8,258 nt of DNA from Pseudomonadota bacterium (GTDB lineage: Bacteria > Pseudomonadota > Alphaproteobacteria > Rhizobiales > Rhizobiaceae), in NCBI GenBank assembly GCA_023419995.1, contig JAEZXF010000338.1, positions 1 to 8,258 of the forward strand, in the 5' to 3' direction. A program made the translations under genes and the position numbers. Each line of letters starts with the position of its first letter. The first letter of the stretch is position 1. The notes below the pieces were generated by a model. It saw only the letters and a program-made list of their open reading frames with translations, ran no database searches and was not told the DNA's origin. This document shows, one piece after another, positions 1-5,140 of this stretch.

Positions 1-101
1 GTCCGTCATCGCCCTGTTCCCGTATCCTCGCGGCCGCACGGGCCGCATCCTGCCGGATCGTATCCGAGCCATCTTGCCGAAGCGTCCCGCCAGCGCCAGC
101 C

Positions 102-121
102 CCTGTCGCAAAACCGACAGG
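102..121. promoter_or_regulatory. Inverted repeat, candidate operator upstream of the corrinoid gene
   Basis: Perfect 7-bp arms CCTGTCG (102-108) and CGACAGG (115-121) flank a 6-nt centre, CAAAAC. A diverged copy of the same block lies about 58 bp downstream at 163-180 (GTCGCAAACCGG.. against GTCGCAAAACCG..), so this may be a tandem regulator site. From memory, TGTCGC is the half-site core of some AraC/XylS-type regulators such as Pseudomonas ArgR, and GlxA/AraC-type regulators often accompany alphaproteobacterial methylamine or betaine clusters. That link is inference. A hairpin in RNA is also possible, but there is no T-tract, so a terminator is less likely. Confidence 0.4.
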
Positions 122-162
122 AAAACAACGTCACGGCGACGGTCGCTTTATCCCCGCCCGAC

Positions 163-180
163 GTCGCAAACCGGCTAGGA
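163..180. repeat. Imperfect direct repeat of the 105-122 block
   Basis: GTCGCAAACCGGCTAGGA here parallels GTCGCAAAACCGACAGGA at 105-122, with one deletion and a few substitutions. Both copies are followed within about 20 bases by an ACGGCGA string (133-139 and 183-189). Two spaced copies of the same block ahead of the first gene of an operon suggest paired binding sites for one regulator. No coding sequence was recognised in 1-276 on either strand. Confidence 0.3.
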
Positions 181-206
181 CGACGGCGATGCGTCGGACT
201 ATGAAT

Positions 207-234
207 CGGCAAGGATTTGCAGCCACACTTGCCG
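207..234. promoter_or_regulatory. Inverted repeat CGGCAAG-N14-CTTGCCG, candidate operator or leader hairpin
   Basis: Perfect 7-bp arms at 207-213 and 228-234 are separated by 14 bases and lie 42 bases before the corrinoid start codon. The geometry suits a dimeric regulator site or a loose leader hairpin. No clear sigma-70 -35/-10 pair was seen around it. The sequence alone does not decide between these roles. Confidence 0.3.
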
Positions 235-276
235 CTGGCGCGTTCCTCGCGCAGACTGGCCTTCTGGAGCCTAGAC

Positions 277-972
277 ATGTCCGACGACGAAATCATCCTC
301 TCCGAGCTTTCCGACGACGAGCTCGTGCAGCAGATGCACGACGACCTCTACGACGGGCTGAAGGAGGAGATCGAGGAAGGCACGCACATCCTGCTCGAGC
401 GCGGGTGGGTGCCCTACGACGTGCTGACGCAGGCGCTGGTCGAGGGCATGCGCATCGTCGGCGAGGATTTCCGCGACGGCATCCTGTTCGTGCCCGAGGT
501 GCTGCTGTCGGCCAACGCCATGAAGGCCGGCATGACCATCCTGCGCCCGCTGCTGGCCGAGACCGGCGCGCCCAAGCAGGGCAAGCTGGTGATCGGCACC
601 GTCAAGGGCGACATCCATGACATCGGCAAGAACCTCGTCGGCATGATGATGGAGGGCGCGGGCTTCGACGTCGTCGACCTCGGCATCAACAACCCGGTCG
701 AGAGCTACCTCGCCGCGATCGAGGAGCACAAGCCGGACATTCTCGGCATGTCGGCGCTGCTCACCACCACCATGCCCTATATGAAGGTCGTGATCGACAC
801 GCTGAAGGAGAAGGGCATCCGCGACGACTACGTGGTCCTCGTCGGCGGCGCGCCGCTGAACGAGGAGTTCGGCAAGGCCGTCGGCGCCGATGCCTATTGC
901 CGCGACGCGGCGGTGGCGGTCGAGACCGCCAAGGACTTCATGAAGCGCAAGCACAACGTCCACGCCGCCTGA
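277..972 (+). CDS. Corrinoid (cobalamin-binding) methyl-carrier protein, MtbC/MttC-like
   Basis: A 231-residue cytoplasmic B12 carrier protein that accepts a methyl group on Co(I) and passes it to a second methyltransferase. The N-terminal part (about 10-100) is the helical cap domain. The C-terminal Rossmann-like domain carries the B12 signature: D112-x-H114-x-x-G117 (DIHDIGKN, His114 as lower cobalt ligand), S159-A-L160s-TTT, and GGAP at 190-193. Length and motifs match the MtbC/MttC/MtaC family and the cobalamin module of methionine synthase. The ATG at 277 was chosen because GGAG lies 7 bases upstream and the protein then begins MSDDEI; an upstream in-frame ATG at 217 would add 20 residues unlike the family. 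Its partners, a pterin methyltransferase and a reductive activator, are downstream. The substrate-specific methyltransferase normally paired with it is not in the window, so the substrate is unknown. Confidence 0.95.
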   Translation: MSDDEIILSELSDDELVQQMHDDLYDGLKEEIEEGTHILLERGWVPYDVLTQALVEGMRIVGEDFRDGILFVPEVLLSANAMKAGMTILRPLLAETGAPKQGKLVIGTVKGDIHDIGKNLVGMMMEGAGFDVVDLGINNPVESYLAAIEEHKPDILGMSALLTTTMPYMKVVIDTLKEKGIRDDYVVLVGGAPLNEEFGKAVGADAYCRDAAVAVETAKDFMKRKHNVHAA

Positions 973-1022
973 GCATCGGCCGGACCGGACGTCGGCGGGC
1001 CATGACCGGAAGCCGGCTTTCG

Positions 1023-1042
1023 TCCGGGAGGATCGGCCCGGA
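1023..1042. terminator. Weak hairpin in the convergent gap between corrinoid and entericidin genes
   Basis: TCCGGG (1023-1028) pairs with CCCGGA (1037-1042) around an 8-base loop, inside the 82-bp gap between two convergent stop codons (972 and 1055). There is no T-run on either side, so it is at best a factor-dependent or bidirectional stop. The location is the main argument. Confidence 0.25.
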
Positions 1043-1054
1043 AGCGCTTCGCCG

Positions 1055-1210
1055 TCAGTTCGCGGCGCGCTCGACCCTGTGCCCGGCGTCCTGTGTCGCC
1101 TCGACCGCATTCGCGGTATCCTGGCCCATGCCGCGTATGGTGTTGGCGCAGCCTGCCGCCAGCGCGGCGACGAGGACAAGGGCGGCAAGCTTGATGGCTG
1201 GTGATGTCAT
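1055..1210 (-). CDS. Entericidin A/B-family small lipoprotein
   Basis: A 51-residue protein starting at the ATG complementary to 1208-1210 and ending at TGA (1055-1057). It has a short positive start (MTSPAIK), a hydrophobic stretch of L/A/V residues (about 8-19), a lipobox-like LAAGC with Cys21 as the lipidated residue, then a short polar tail containing TIRGMGQD and ending VERAAN. This matches the entericidin family (CNTxRGxGxD after the Cys), small lipoproteins of the cell envelope with no settled role in alphaproteobacteria. GGAG lies 7 bases before the start. It is easy to miss because its frame stays open far upstream. It lies antisense inside the C1 module, between the corrinoid and DUF1638 genes, and is divergent from DUF1638. 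I see no functional link to C1 metabolism. Confidence 0.85.
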   Translation of the reverse strand: MTSPAIKLAALVLVAALAAGCANTIRGMGQDTANAVEATQDAGHRVERAAN

Positions 1211-1220
1211 GACCGTTCTC

Positions 1221-1253
1221 CGCATCCGCAGGGCGCATCCGATGCGCCGCATC
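1221..1253. promoter_or_regulatory. Cluster of CGCATC hexamers and palindromes between divergent starts
   Basis: Four copies of CGCATC occur in 33 bp: 1221-1226, 1234-1239, inverted at 1241-1246, and 1248-1253. They form a perfect 8+8 bp palindrome around one base (GGCGCATC-C-GATGCGCC, 1232-1248) and an overlapping 6+6 palindrome (1241-1253). The cluster lies between the divergent starts of the entericidin gene (1210) and DUF1638 (1265). It could therefore be an operator for one or both. An RNA hairpin (7-bp stem, CCG loop) just before DUF1638 is the alternative. Confidence 0.4.
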
Positions 1254-1264
1254 GAGTGACGAAG

Positions 1265-1882
1265 ATGCAACGCGCCGCGCCGCAAAAGGTTCTGGTGATC
1301 GCCTGCGGGATGCTGGCGCGCGAGGTGCTGGCGGTGAAGGAGCGGCTCGGGCTCGCCCATCTCGACCTGACCTGCCTGCCGGCGGACCTGCACTTCCACC
1401 CGGACCGCATCCCCGCCGCGATCGACGCGGCCATCGGCAAGGCGAGGACGGAAGGCTACGACGACATCTTCATCGGCTATGCCGACTGCGGCACCGGCGG
1501 CCTGCTCGACGCGGTGCTGGAGAAGCACGGCGTCGCCCGCATGGCGGGCCCGCACTGCTTCGCCTTCTACCAGGGCGAGGCCGCGTTCGCGGCGGTCGCC
1601 GACGCCGACATCACCGCCTTCTACATGACCGACTTCCTGTGCCGCCAGTTCGAGGCCTTCTTCGTCAGGCCGCTCGGCCTCGACCGCCATCCCGAGCTGG
1701 CGAAGGACTTCTTCGCCAACTACGAGAAGGTCGTCTATCTCGCCCAGACCGACGACCCCGAGCTGGAGAAGGTCGCGGTCGGCGCCGCCCGGATGCTCGG
1801 CCTCGCCTACGAGAAGCGCATGACCGGCTACGGCGACCTCGAGCCGGCGCTGAGGCGGGCGGCAGCGAAGCCCGGCGCGTGA
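1265..1882 (+). CDS. DUF1638 family protein, corrinoid-methyltransferase associated
   Basis: A 205-residue soluble protein of the DUF1638 family (Pfam PF07796 by recall). The family is found beside methylamine methyltransferase genes in methanogens and beside MttB-type genes in bacteria; its biochemical role is not established. Visible family features are the N-terminal VLVIACGML (Cys14), LPADLHFHPDRIP, a YADCGTGG loop (Cys75), GPHCFAFYQG (His97, Cys98), YMTDFLCRQFE (Cys126) and VVYLAQTDDPELE. The four Cys and one His in conserved-looking segments suggest a metal or cobalamin-related site; that is inference. The ATG at 1265 has a weak GAG 8 bases upstream; an in-frame GTG at 1256 would add three residues. 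It is cut off from the corrinoid gene by the antisense entericidin gene and probably needs its own promoter. Confidence 0.88.
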   Translation: MQRAAPQKVLVIACGMLAREVLAVKERLGLAHLDLTCLPADLHFHPDRIPAAIDAAIGKARTEGYDDIFIGYADCGTGGLLDAVLEKHGVARMAGPHCFAFYQGEAAFAAVADADITAFYMTDFLCRQFEAFFVRPLGLDRHPELAKDFFANYEKVVYLAQTDDPELEKVAVGAARMLGLAYEKRMTGYGDLEPALRRAAAKPGA

Positions 1883-1897
1883 GGCGTCGCTTTTGAA

Positions 1898-1919
1898 GCT
1901 GCCGCCGTCGCGCGGCAGC
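1898..1919 (+). other. Intergenic hairpin after DUF1638
   Basis: GCTGCCGC (1898-1905) pairs perfectly with GCGGCAGC (1912-1919) around a 6-base loop in the 87-bp gap between DUF1638 and the next gene. It follows the stop by 15 bases but lacks a T-run. It may be a weak terminator, a transcript-stabilising hairpin or an attenuator that lowers expression of the downstream genes. Confidence 0.35.
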
Positions 1920-1969
1920 AAGCGGGCGGACCGCCTTCGGACAATGCTCATCACAGATGGAGGCAGCAC

Positions 1970-2272
1970 ATGGCGGACTTGATCGTGGTCTACTGGCGCG
2001 ACATTCCCGCCCAGGTGATCGTCAGGAAGGGCAGGCAGAACGCCAGGCGCGAGCTGCCGCTGCGCTTCACCGAGGCGATCGACATGTGCGCGATGCGCAC
2101 CGACGCGAAGGACACCGACGCCTACCTCGCCGACTGGCGCAAGGCCGATCCCGTCGCCGTCTCCGACGATCTCGAGGCCGAGGCCGACAGGGCGGCGGCC
2201 TCGCTCGACACCGAATACACCCGCGAGCGCCTGGTGGCGCTGGTCAAGGCAGGCGGCAAGGATCATGGCTGA
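1970..2272 (+). CDS. 'Virulence factor' family small protein (PF13769-like)
   Basis: A 100-residue soluble protein. The N-terminal VVYWRDIPAQVIV (6-18), the basic stretch KGRQNARRELPLRF (20-33) and AIDMCAMR (36-43), followed by YLADWRKADP, fit the small family labelled 'virulence factor' in databases. That name is historical: the family commonly sits beside methylenetetrahydrofolate reductase and DUF1638 genes, and no reaction is known to me. There is no signal peptide or membrane segment. A strong GGAGG lies 6 bases before the ATG. Its stop overlaps the next gene by 8 bases (2265-2272), so the two are translationally coupled, which argues that it works with the MetV/MetF pair, perhaps as a small accessory or assembly factor. 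Confidence 0.85.
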   Translation: MADLIVVYWRDIPAQVIVRKGRQNARRELPLRFTEAIDMCAMRTDAKDTDAYLADWRKADPVAVSDDLEAEADRAAASLDTEYTRERLVALVKAGGKDHG

Positions 2273-2831
2273 CGCGAAACCGGCTGCCGCCCAGGCGCGG
2301 AACACGGCCTACAAGCCGGCGGACATCTCGCCGCAGCGGCGGGTGCAGCGGCGCTGGTCGCTGCGCCTGTGGTCCGTGCGCCATGCGCGCGGGCTGGAGT
2401 GGTTCTACGGCCGCTTCGCCGACGTCTTCCTGGCACTGCACCCGTTCTGGCGCGCCGTCGGCTACGCCCGCGCCGAAAAGCCGGTCAAGTTCGTCGAGCG
2501 CCACGTGAAGGGCCTGCTGTTCGACTGCCGCATGTGCGGCCAGTGCGTCCTGTCCTCGACCGGCATGTCGTGCCCGATGAACTGCCCCAAGCAGCTGCGC
2601 AACGGTCCCTGCGGCGGCGTGCGCGCCAACGGCAACTGCGAGGTCGAGCCGGACATGCCCTGCGTCTGGGTTAAGGCGTGGGAAGGCGCGCAGCGCATGC
2701 GCGGCGGCACGGCGATCCTGACGGTGCAGAAGCCGGTCGACCAGTCGCTGCGCGAGACGTCGGCGTGGCTGCGCGTCACCGCGCTGGCCGCCGCGGCGCG
2801 CGAGAAGACCGGTACCGGGGAAGCCGCATGA
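2265..2831 (+). CDS. MetV-like methylenetetrahydrofolate reductase C-terminal domain protein
   Basis: A 188-residue Cys-rich protein of the family annotated 'methylenetetrahydrofolate reductase C-terminal domain' (DUF5981), which includes MetV of acetogens, the Fe-S partner of MetF. After a basic and aromatic N-terminal part (about 1-85) comes a metal-binding core with eight Cys: C88-x2-C91-x2-C94, C103-x3-C107, C116 in NGPCGG, C125 and C133. This arrangement suits one or two [4Fe-4S] clusters; the number is inference. It starts inside the preceding gene (ATGGCTGA overlap) and its own stop overlaps the next start (ATGA, 2828-2831), so three genes are coupled and the protein is likely made in fixed ratio with the reductase. 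It probably passes electrons to or from the MetF flavin. Confidence 0.88.
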   Translation: MADAKPAAAQARNTAYKPADISPQRRVQRRWSLRLWSVRHARGLEWFYGRFADVFLALHPFWRAVGYARAEKPVKFVERHVKGLLFDCRMCGQCVLSSTGMSCPMNCPKQLRNGPCGGVRANGNCEVEPDMPCVWVKAWEGAQRMRGGTAILTVQKPVDQSLRETSAWLRVTALAAAAREKTGTGEAA

Positions 2832-3946
2832 CGCCTCCGCGCCCTCCCCACGAGCGCCTGCCCCACCCGGACGAGAACCCTGCCGGGCCGCACCTGCCGC
2901 TCGACCCCTTGCCCGACCATTCGTCGCGCGGGCGGCTGGAGCGGGTGCTGCGGCGCGGCGAGTTCGCCGTCACCGCCGAGCTGAACCCGCCCGACAGCGC
3001 CGACCCGGAAGACGTCTACGAGCGGGCGCGCATCTTCGACGGCTGGGTCGACGGCATCAACGCCGTCGATGCTTCGGGCGCCAACTGCCACATGTCGTCG
3101 GTCGGCATCTGCGCCCTGCTCACCCGCATGGGCTACGCGCCGATCATGCAGATCTCCTGCCGCGACCGCAACCGCATCGCCATCCAGGGCGACGTCCTCG
3201 GCGCGGCGGCGATGGGGGTGATGAACGTCCTGTGCCTGACCGGCGACGGCGTGCAGGCCGGCGACCAGCCCGGTGCCAAGCCCGTCTTCGACCTCGACTG
3301 CATGTCGCTGCTGGAGACGGTGCGGACCATGCGCGACGAGGCGAAGTTCCTTTCCGGCCGCAAGCTCACCACGCCGCCCGCCATGTTCCTCGGCGCGGCC
3401 ATCAACCCCTTCGCGCCGCCGATCGACTTCCGCCCGCAGCGCCTGGCCAAGAAGATCGCCGCCGGCGCCCAGTTCGTGCAGAGCCAGTACTGCTTCGACG
3501 TGCCGATGTTCCGCGACTACATGGCCCGCGTGCGCGACCTCGGCCTCGACGAGCGATGCTTCATCCTGTGCGGCGTCGGCCCCCTCGCCTCGGCGCGGAC
3601 GGCGCGCTGGATGCGCTCCAACGTGCCCGGCGTCCACATTCCCGACGCGGTGATCGCACGGCTCGAGGGCGCGGCCGACCAGAAGAAGGAAGGCAAGCAG
3701 CTCTGCATCGACATCATCAACGAGGTGAAGGAGATCGACGGCGTCTCGGGCGTGCACGTCATGGCCTACCGGCAGGAGGAGTATGTCGCCGAGATCGTCC
3801 ACGAATCCGGCATCCTCAAGGGCCGCAAGCCGTGGCGGCGCGAGCCGCGCGCCGACGACGCCCTCGTCGCCGAGCGGCTGGACCACATCCTTCACGACGC
3901 CCCGATGCAGACCCCGCAGGAGATCGTGCGCGATGCCGCGCAATAG
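2828..3946 (+). CDS. Methylenetetrahydrofolate reductase, MetF-like
   Basis: A 372-residue FAD-dependent TIM-barrel enzyme interconverting 5,10-methylene-THF and 5-methyl-THF. After a Pro-rich N-terminal extension (1-35), AELNPPDS places Glu51 at the catalytic-acid position of E. coli MetF (Glu28). VLCLTGDG contains Asp140 at the flavin-site position, and SQYCFD (Gln220, Asp224) matches the substrate-binding QxxFD-type segment. HVMAYRQEEYVAEIV lies near the C-terminus. It is longer than E. coli MetF (about 300) because of both termini. The start at 2828 is fixed by the ATGA overlap with the MetV-like gene and GGGGAA upstream; a longer in-frame reading from 2678 gives Arg-rich shadow sequence. 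Paired with MetV and a methyl-THF methyltransferase, it likely runs in the oxidative direction, consuming methyl-THF, rather than serving methionine synthesis. Confidence 0.93.
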   Translation: MTPPRPPHERLPHPDENPAGPHLPLDPLPDHSSRGRLERVLRRGEFAVTAELNPPDSADPEDVYERARIFDGWVDGINAVDASGANCHMSSVGICALLTRMGYAPIMQISCRDRNRIAIQGDVLGAAAMGVMNVLCLTGDGVQAGDQPGAKPVFDLDCMSLLETVRTMRDEAKFLSGRKLTTPPAMFLGAAINPFAPPIDFRPQRLAKKIAAGAQFVQSQYCFDVPMFRDYMARVRDLGLDERCFILCGVGPLASARTARWMRSNVPGVHIPDAVIARLEGAADQKKEGKQLCIDIINEVKEIDGVSGVHVMAYRQEEYVAEIVHESGILKGRKPWRREPRADDALVAERLDHILHDAPMQTPQEIVRDAAQ

Positions 3947-3967
3947 CCGTCCCACGGCCGGCGAACC

Positions 3968-3994
3968 TTGATCGTGAAGAAATAACGATATAAA
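3968..3994 (+). promoter_or_regulatory. Candidate promoter for the pterin methyltransferase gene
   Basis: TTGATC (3968-3973) and TATAAA (3989-3994) resemble -35 and -10 boxes but are 15 bp apart, shorter than ideal. The 77-bp gap is strikingly AT-rich against its surroundings, and it separates the preceding coupled block from the methyltransferase. The -10 element overlaps the palindrome at 3987-4008. Confidence 0.4.
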
Positions 3995-4008
3995 GAAATC
4001 TTTATATC
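3987..4008. promoter_or_regulatory. Perfect AT-rich palindrome, candidate repressor operator (SahR/SamR-like)
   Basis: GATATAAAG (3987-3995) and CTTTATATC (4000-4008) form perfect 9-bp arms around AAAT, 15 bases before the methyltransferase start. Overlap with the putative -10 box suggests repression. From memory, palindromes of the ATAAAG..CTTTAT type precede methionine-cycle genes in alphaproteobacteria as sites of ArsR-family SahR/SamR regulators sensing S-adenosylhomocysteine or SAM; I could not check this. A hairpin in RNA is possible but would be AU-rich and weak. Confidence 0.6.
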
Positions 4009-4023
4009 TTCGAGGAGAGATAC

Positions 4024-4983
4024 ATGACCCGCACCATCGTCGCCTCCGCGACACGGGAAGTCGTCATCGGCTTCGACCAGCCGTTCTGCGTCATCGGCGA
4101 GCGCATCAACCCGACCGGGCGCAAGAAGCTGGCCGCCGAGATGATCGAGGGCAACTTCGATACCGTGAGGAAGGACGCGCTGGAGCAGGTGGCGGCGGGC
4201 GCGACCATGCTCGACGTCAATGCCGGCGTCACAGCCGTCGACCCCAACGCCACCGAGCCCGGCCTGCTGGTGCAGACGCTGGAGATCGTGCAGGGGCTGG
4301 TCGACATCCCGCTCTCCATCGATTCCTCCGTCACCGCCGCCATCGAGGCGGGGCTGAAGGTGGCGAAGGGTCGGCCGCTGGTCAACTCCGTCACCGGCGA
4401 GGAGGAGAAGCGCGAGGCGATCCTGCCGCTGGTCAGGAAGTACGACGTGCCGGTCGTCGCGATCTCCAACGACGAGACCGGCATCTCCATGGACCCCGAC
4501 GTGCGCTTCGCCGTGGCGAAGAAGATCGTCCAGCGCGCCATGGATCACGGCATCAGGCCCGAGGACGTGGTGGTCGACCCGCTGGTGATGCCGATCGGCG
4601 CGCTGGGCGACGCCGGCCTGCAGGTGTTCGCGCTGGTGCGCCGCCTGCGCGACGAGCTCAAGGTCAACACCACCTGCGGCCTGTCCAACATCTCCTTCGG
4701 CCTGCCGCACCGCCACGGCATCAATGCCGGCTTCATCCCGATGGTCATCGGCGCCGGCATGACCAGCGCCATCATGAACCCCTGCCGCCCGCAGGAGATG
4801 GAGGCCGTCCGCGCCGCCAACGTGCTGGCCGGTACCGACAGGGACTGCGCGAGCTGGATCAGGACCTACAAGGATTTCAAGCCGGGCGAGCACGCCGCGC
4901 CGGTCGTCGCCGCACCCGCAGCGGATGCCGGCGGCGGCCGACGGCGCGGCGGCCGCGAGGCAAGGCTCGGCGCGCGGGGATAG
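4024..4983 (+). CDS. Methyltetrahydrofolate:corrinoid methyltransferase (pterin-binding)
   Basis: A 319-residue TIM-barrel pterin-binding enzyme of the AcsE/MtvB/MtgA group, related to the methyl-THF module of MetH. It moves methyl groups between a methylcorrinoid protein and tetrahydrofolate. Visible signatures are GERINPTGRKK (Glu26, Asn29), LDVNAG (Asp64, Asn66), SIDSS (Asp100), NSVTGEEE, VVVDPLVMPIG (Asp185) and CGLSNISFGLPHR (Asn222), all pterin-site segments of this family. The last 29 residues are Ala/Gly/Arg-rich and end RRRGGREARLGARG, outside the barrel. GAGGAG lies 6 bases before the ATG. It has its own promoter-like region and operator, so it may be controlled separately from the upstream MetV/MetF genes. 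In this context it probably forms methyl-THF from the methylated corrinoid protein encoded at 277-972. Confidence 0.93.
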   Translation: MTRTIVASATREVVIGFDQPFCVIGERINPTGRKKLAAEMIEGNFDTVRKDALEQVAAGATMLDVNAGVTAVDPNATEPGLLVQTLEIVQGLVDIPLSIDSSVTAAIEAGLKVAKGRPLVNSVTGEEEKREAILPLVRKYDVPVVAISNDETGISMDPDVRFAVAKKIVQRAMDHGIRPEDVVVDPLVMPIGALGDAGLQVFALVRRLRDELKVNTTCGLSNISFGLPHRHGINAGFIPMVIGAGMTSAIMNPCRPQEMEAVRAANVLAGTDRDCASWIRTYKDFKPGEHAAPVVAAPAADAGGGRRRGGREARLGARG

Positions 4984-5006
4984 ACATGACGGCTGGCACG
5001 GCGATC

Positions 5007-5130
5007 CCTTCTCTCCGTTCACGGGGAGAAGGTGGCCCGATGGGCGGGATGAGGGGCAGAGCCTGCATGGCGAGGCTTGTGCCGCCCCTCATCTGCCTGC
5101 CGGCGCCGTCTCCCCGCGGACGGGGAGAAG
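5007..5130. repeat. RIME-like intergenic palindromic element
   Basis: Two hairpins face each other. The left has an 11-bp stem (CCTTCTCTCCG, 5007-5017, with CGGGGAGAAGG, 5022-5032, one G-U pair, TTCA loop). The right has an 8-bp stem (TCTCCCCG, 5109-5116, with CGGGGAGA, 5121-5128). Between them are perfect 10-bp inverted arms GATGAGGGGC (5048-5057) and GCCCCTCATC (5084-5093). The whole is a roughly symmetrical composite typical of RIME-type repeats scattered between genes in Rhizobiales. It fills most of the 157-bp gap between the methyltransferase and ASKHA genes and ends within one base of the latter's Shine-Dalgarno. It may stabilise or partly terminate the transcript. Confidence 0.75.
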
Positions 5131-5140
5131 AGGACCTGCC

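Noticed and set aside
189..276. A reading frame starting with Met-Arg-Arg and a hydrophobic stretch that looks like a signal peptide before the corrinoid gene
   Set aside because: It runs on as Arg/Ala-rich sequence out of frame with the corrinoid gene, which is typical of GC-rich shadow frames; no domain and no good ribosome site.
200..276. Cobalamin riboswitch ahead of the corrinoid gene
   Set aside because: A GCCACAC/TTGCCGCTGG stretch hinted at a B12 box, but no full conserved box or supporting helices were found, and these genes use rather than make cobalamin.
1055..2305. A 416-codon minus-strand frame covering DUF1638 and the small protein gene
   Set aside because: Most of it is antisense shadow of real plus-strand genes; only the final 51 codons (entericidin, from the ATG at 1210) look like a protein.
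4925..5140. N-terminal extension of the ASKHA protein by 72 residues
   Set aside because: The extension overlaps the methyltransferase 3' end and the RIME-like repeat and lacks family resemblance; ATG 5141 has a proper Shine-Dalgarno and the ferredoxin domain begins soon after.
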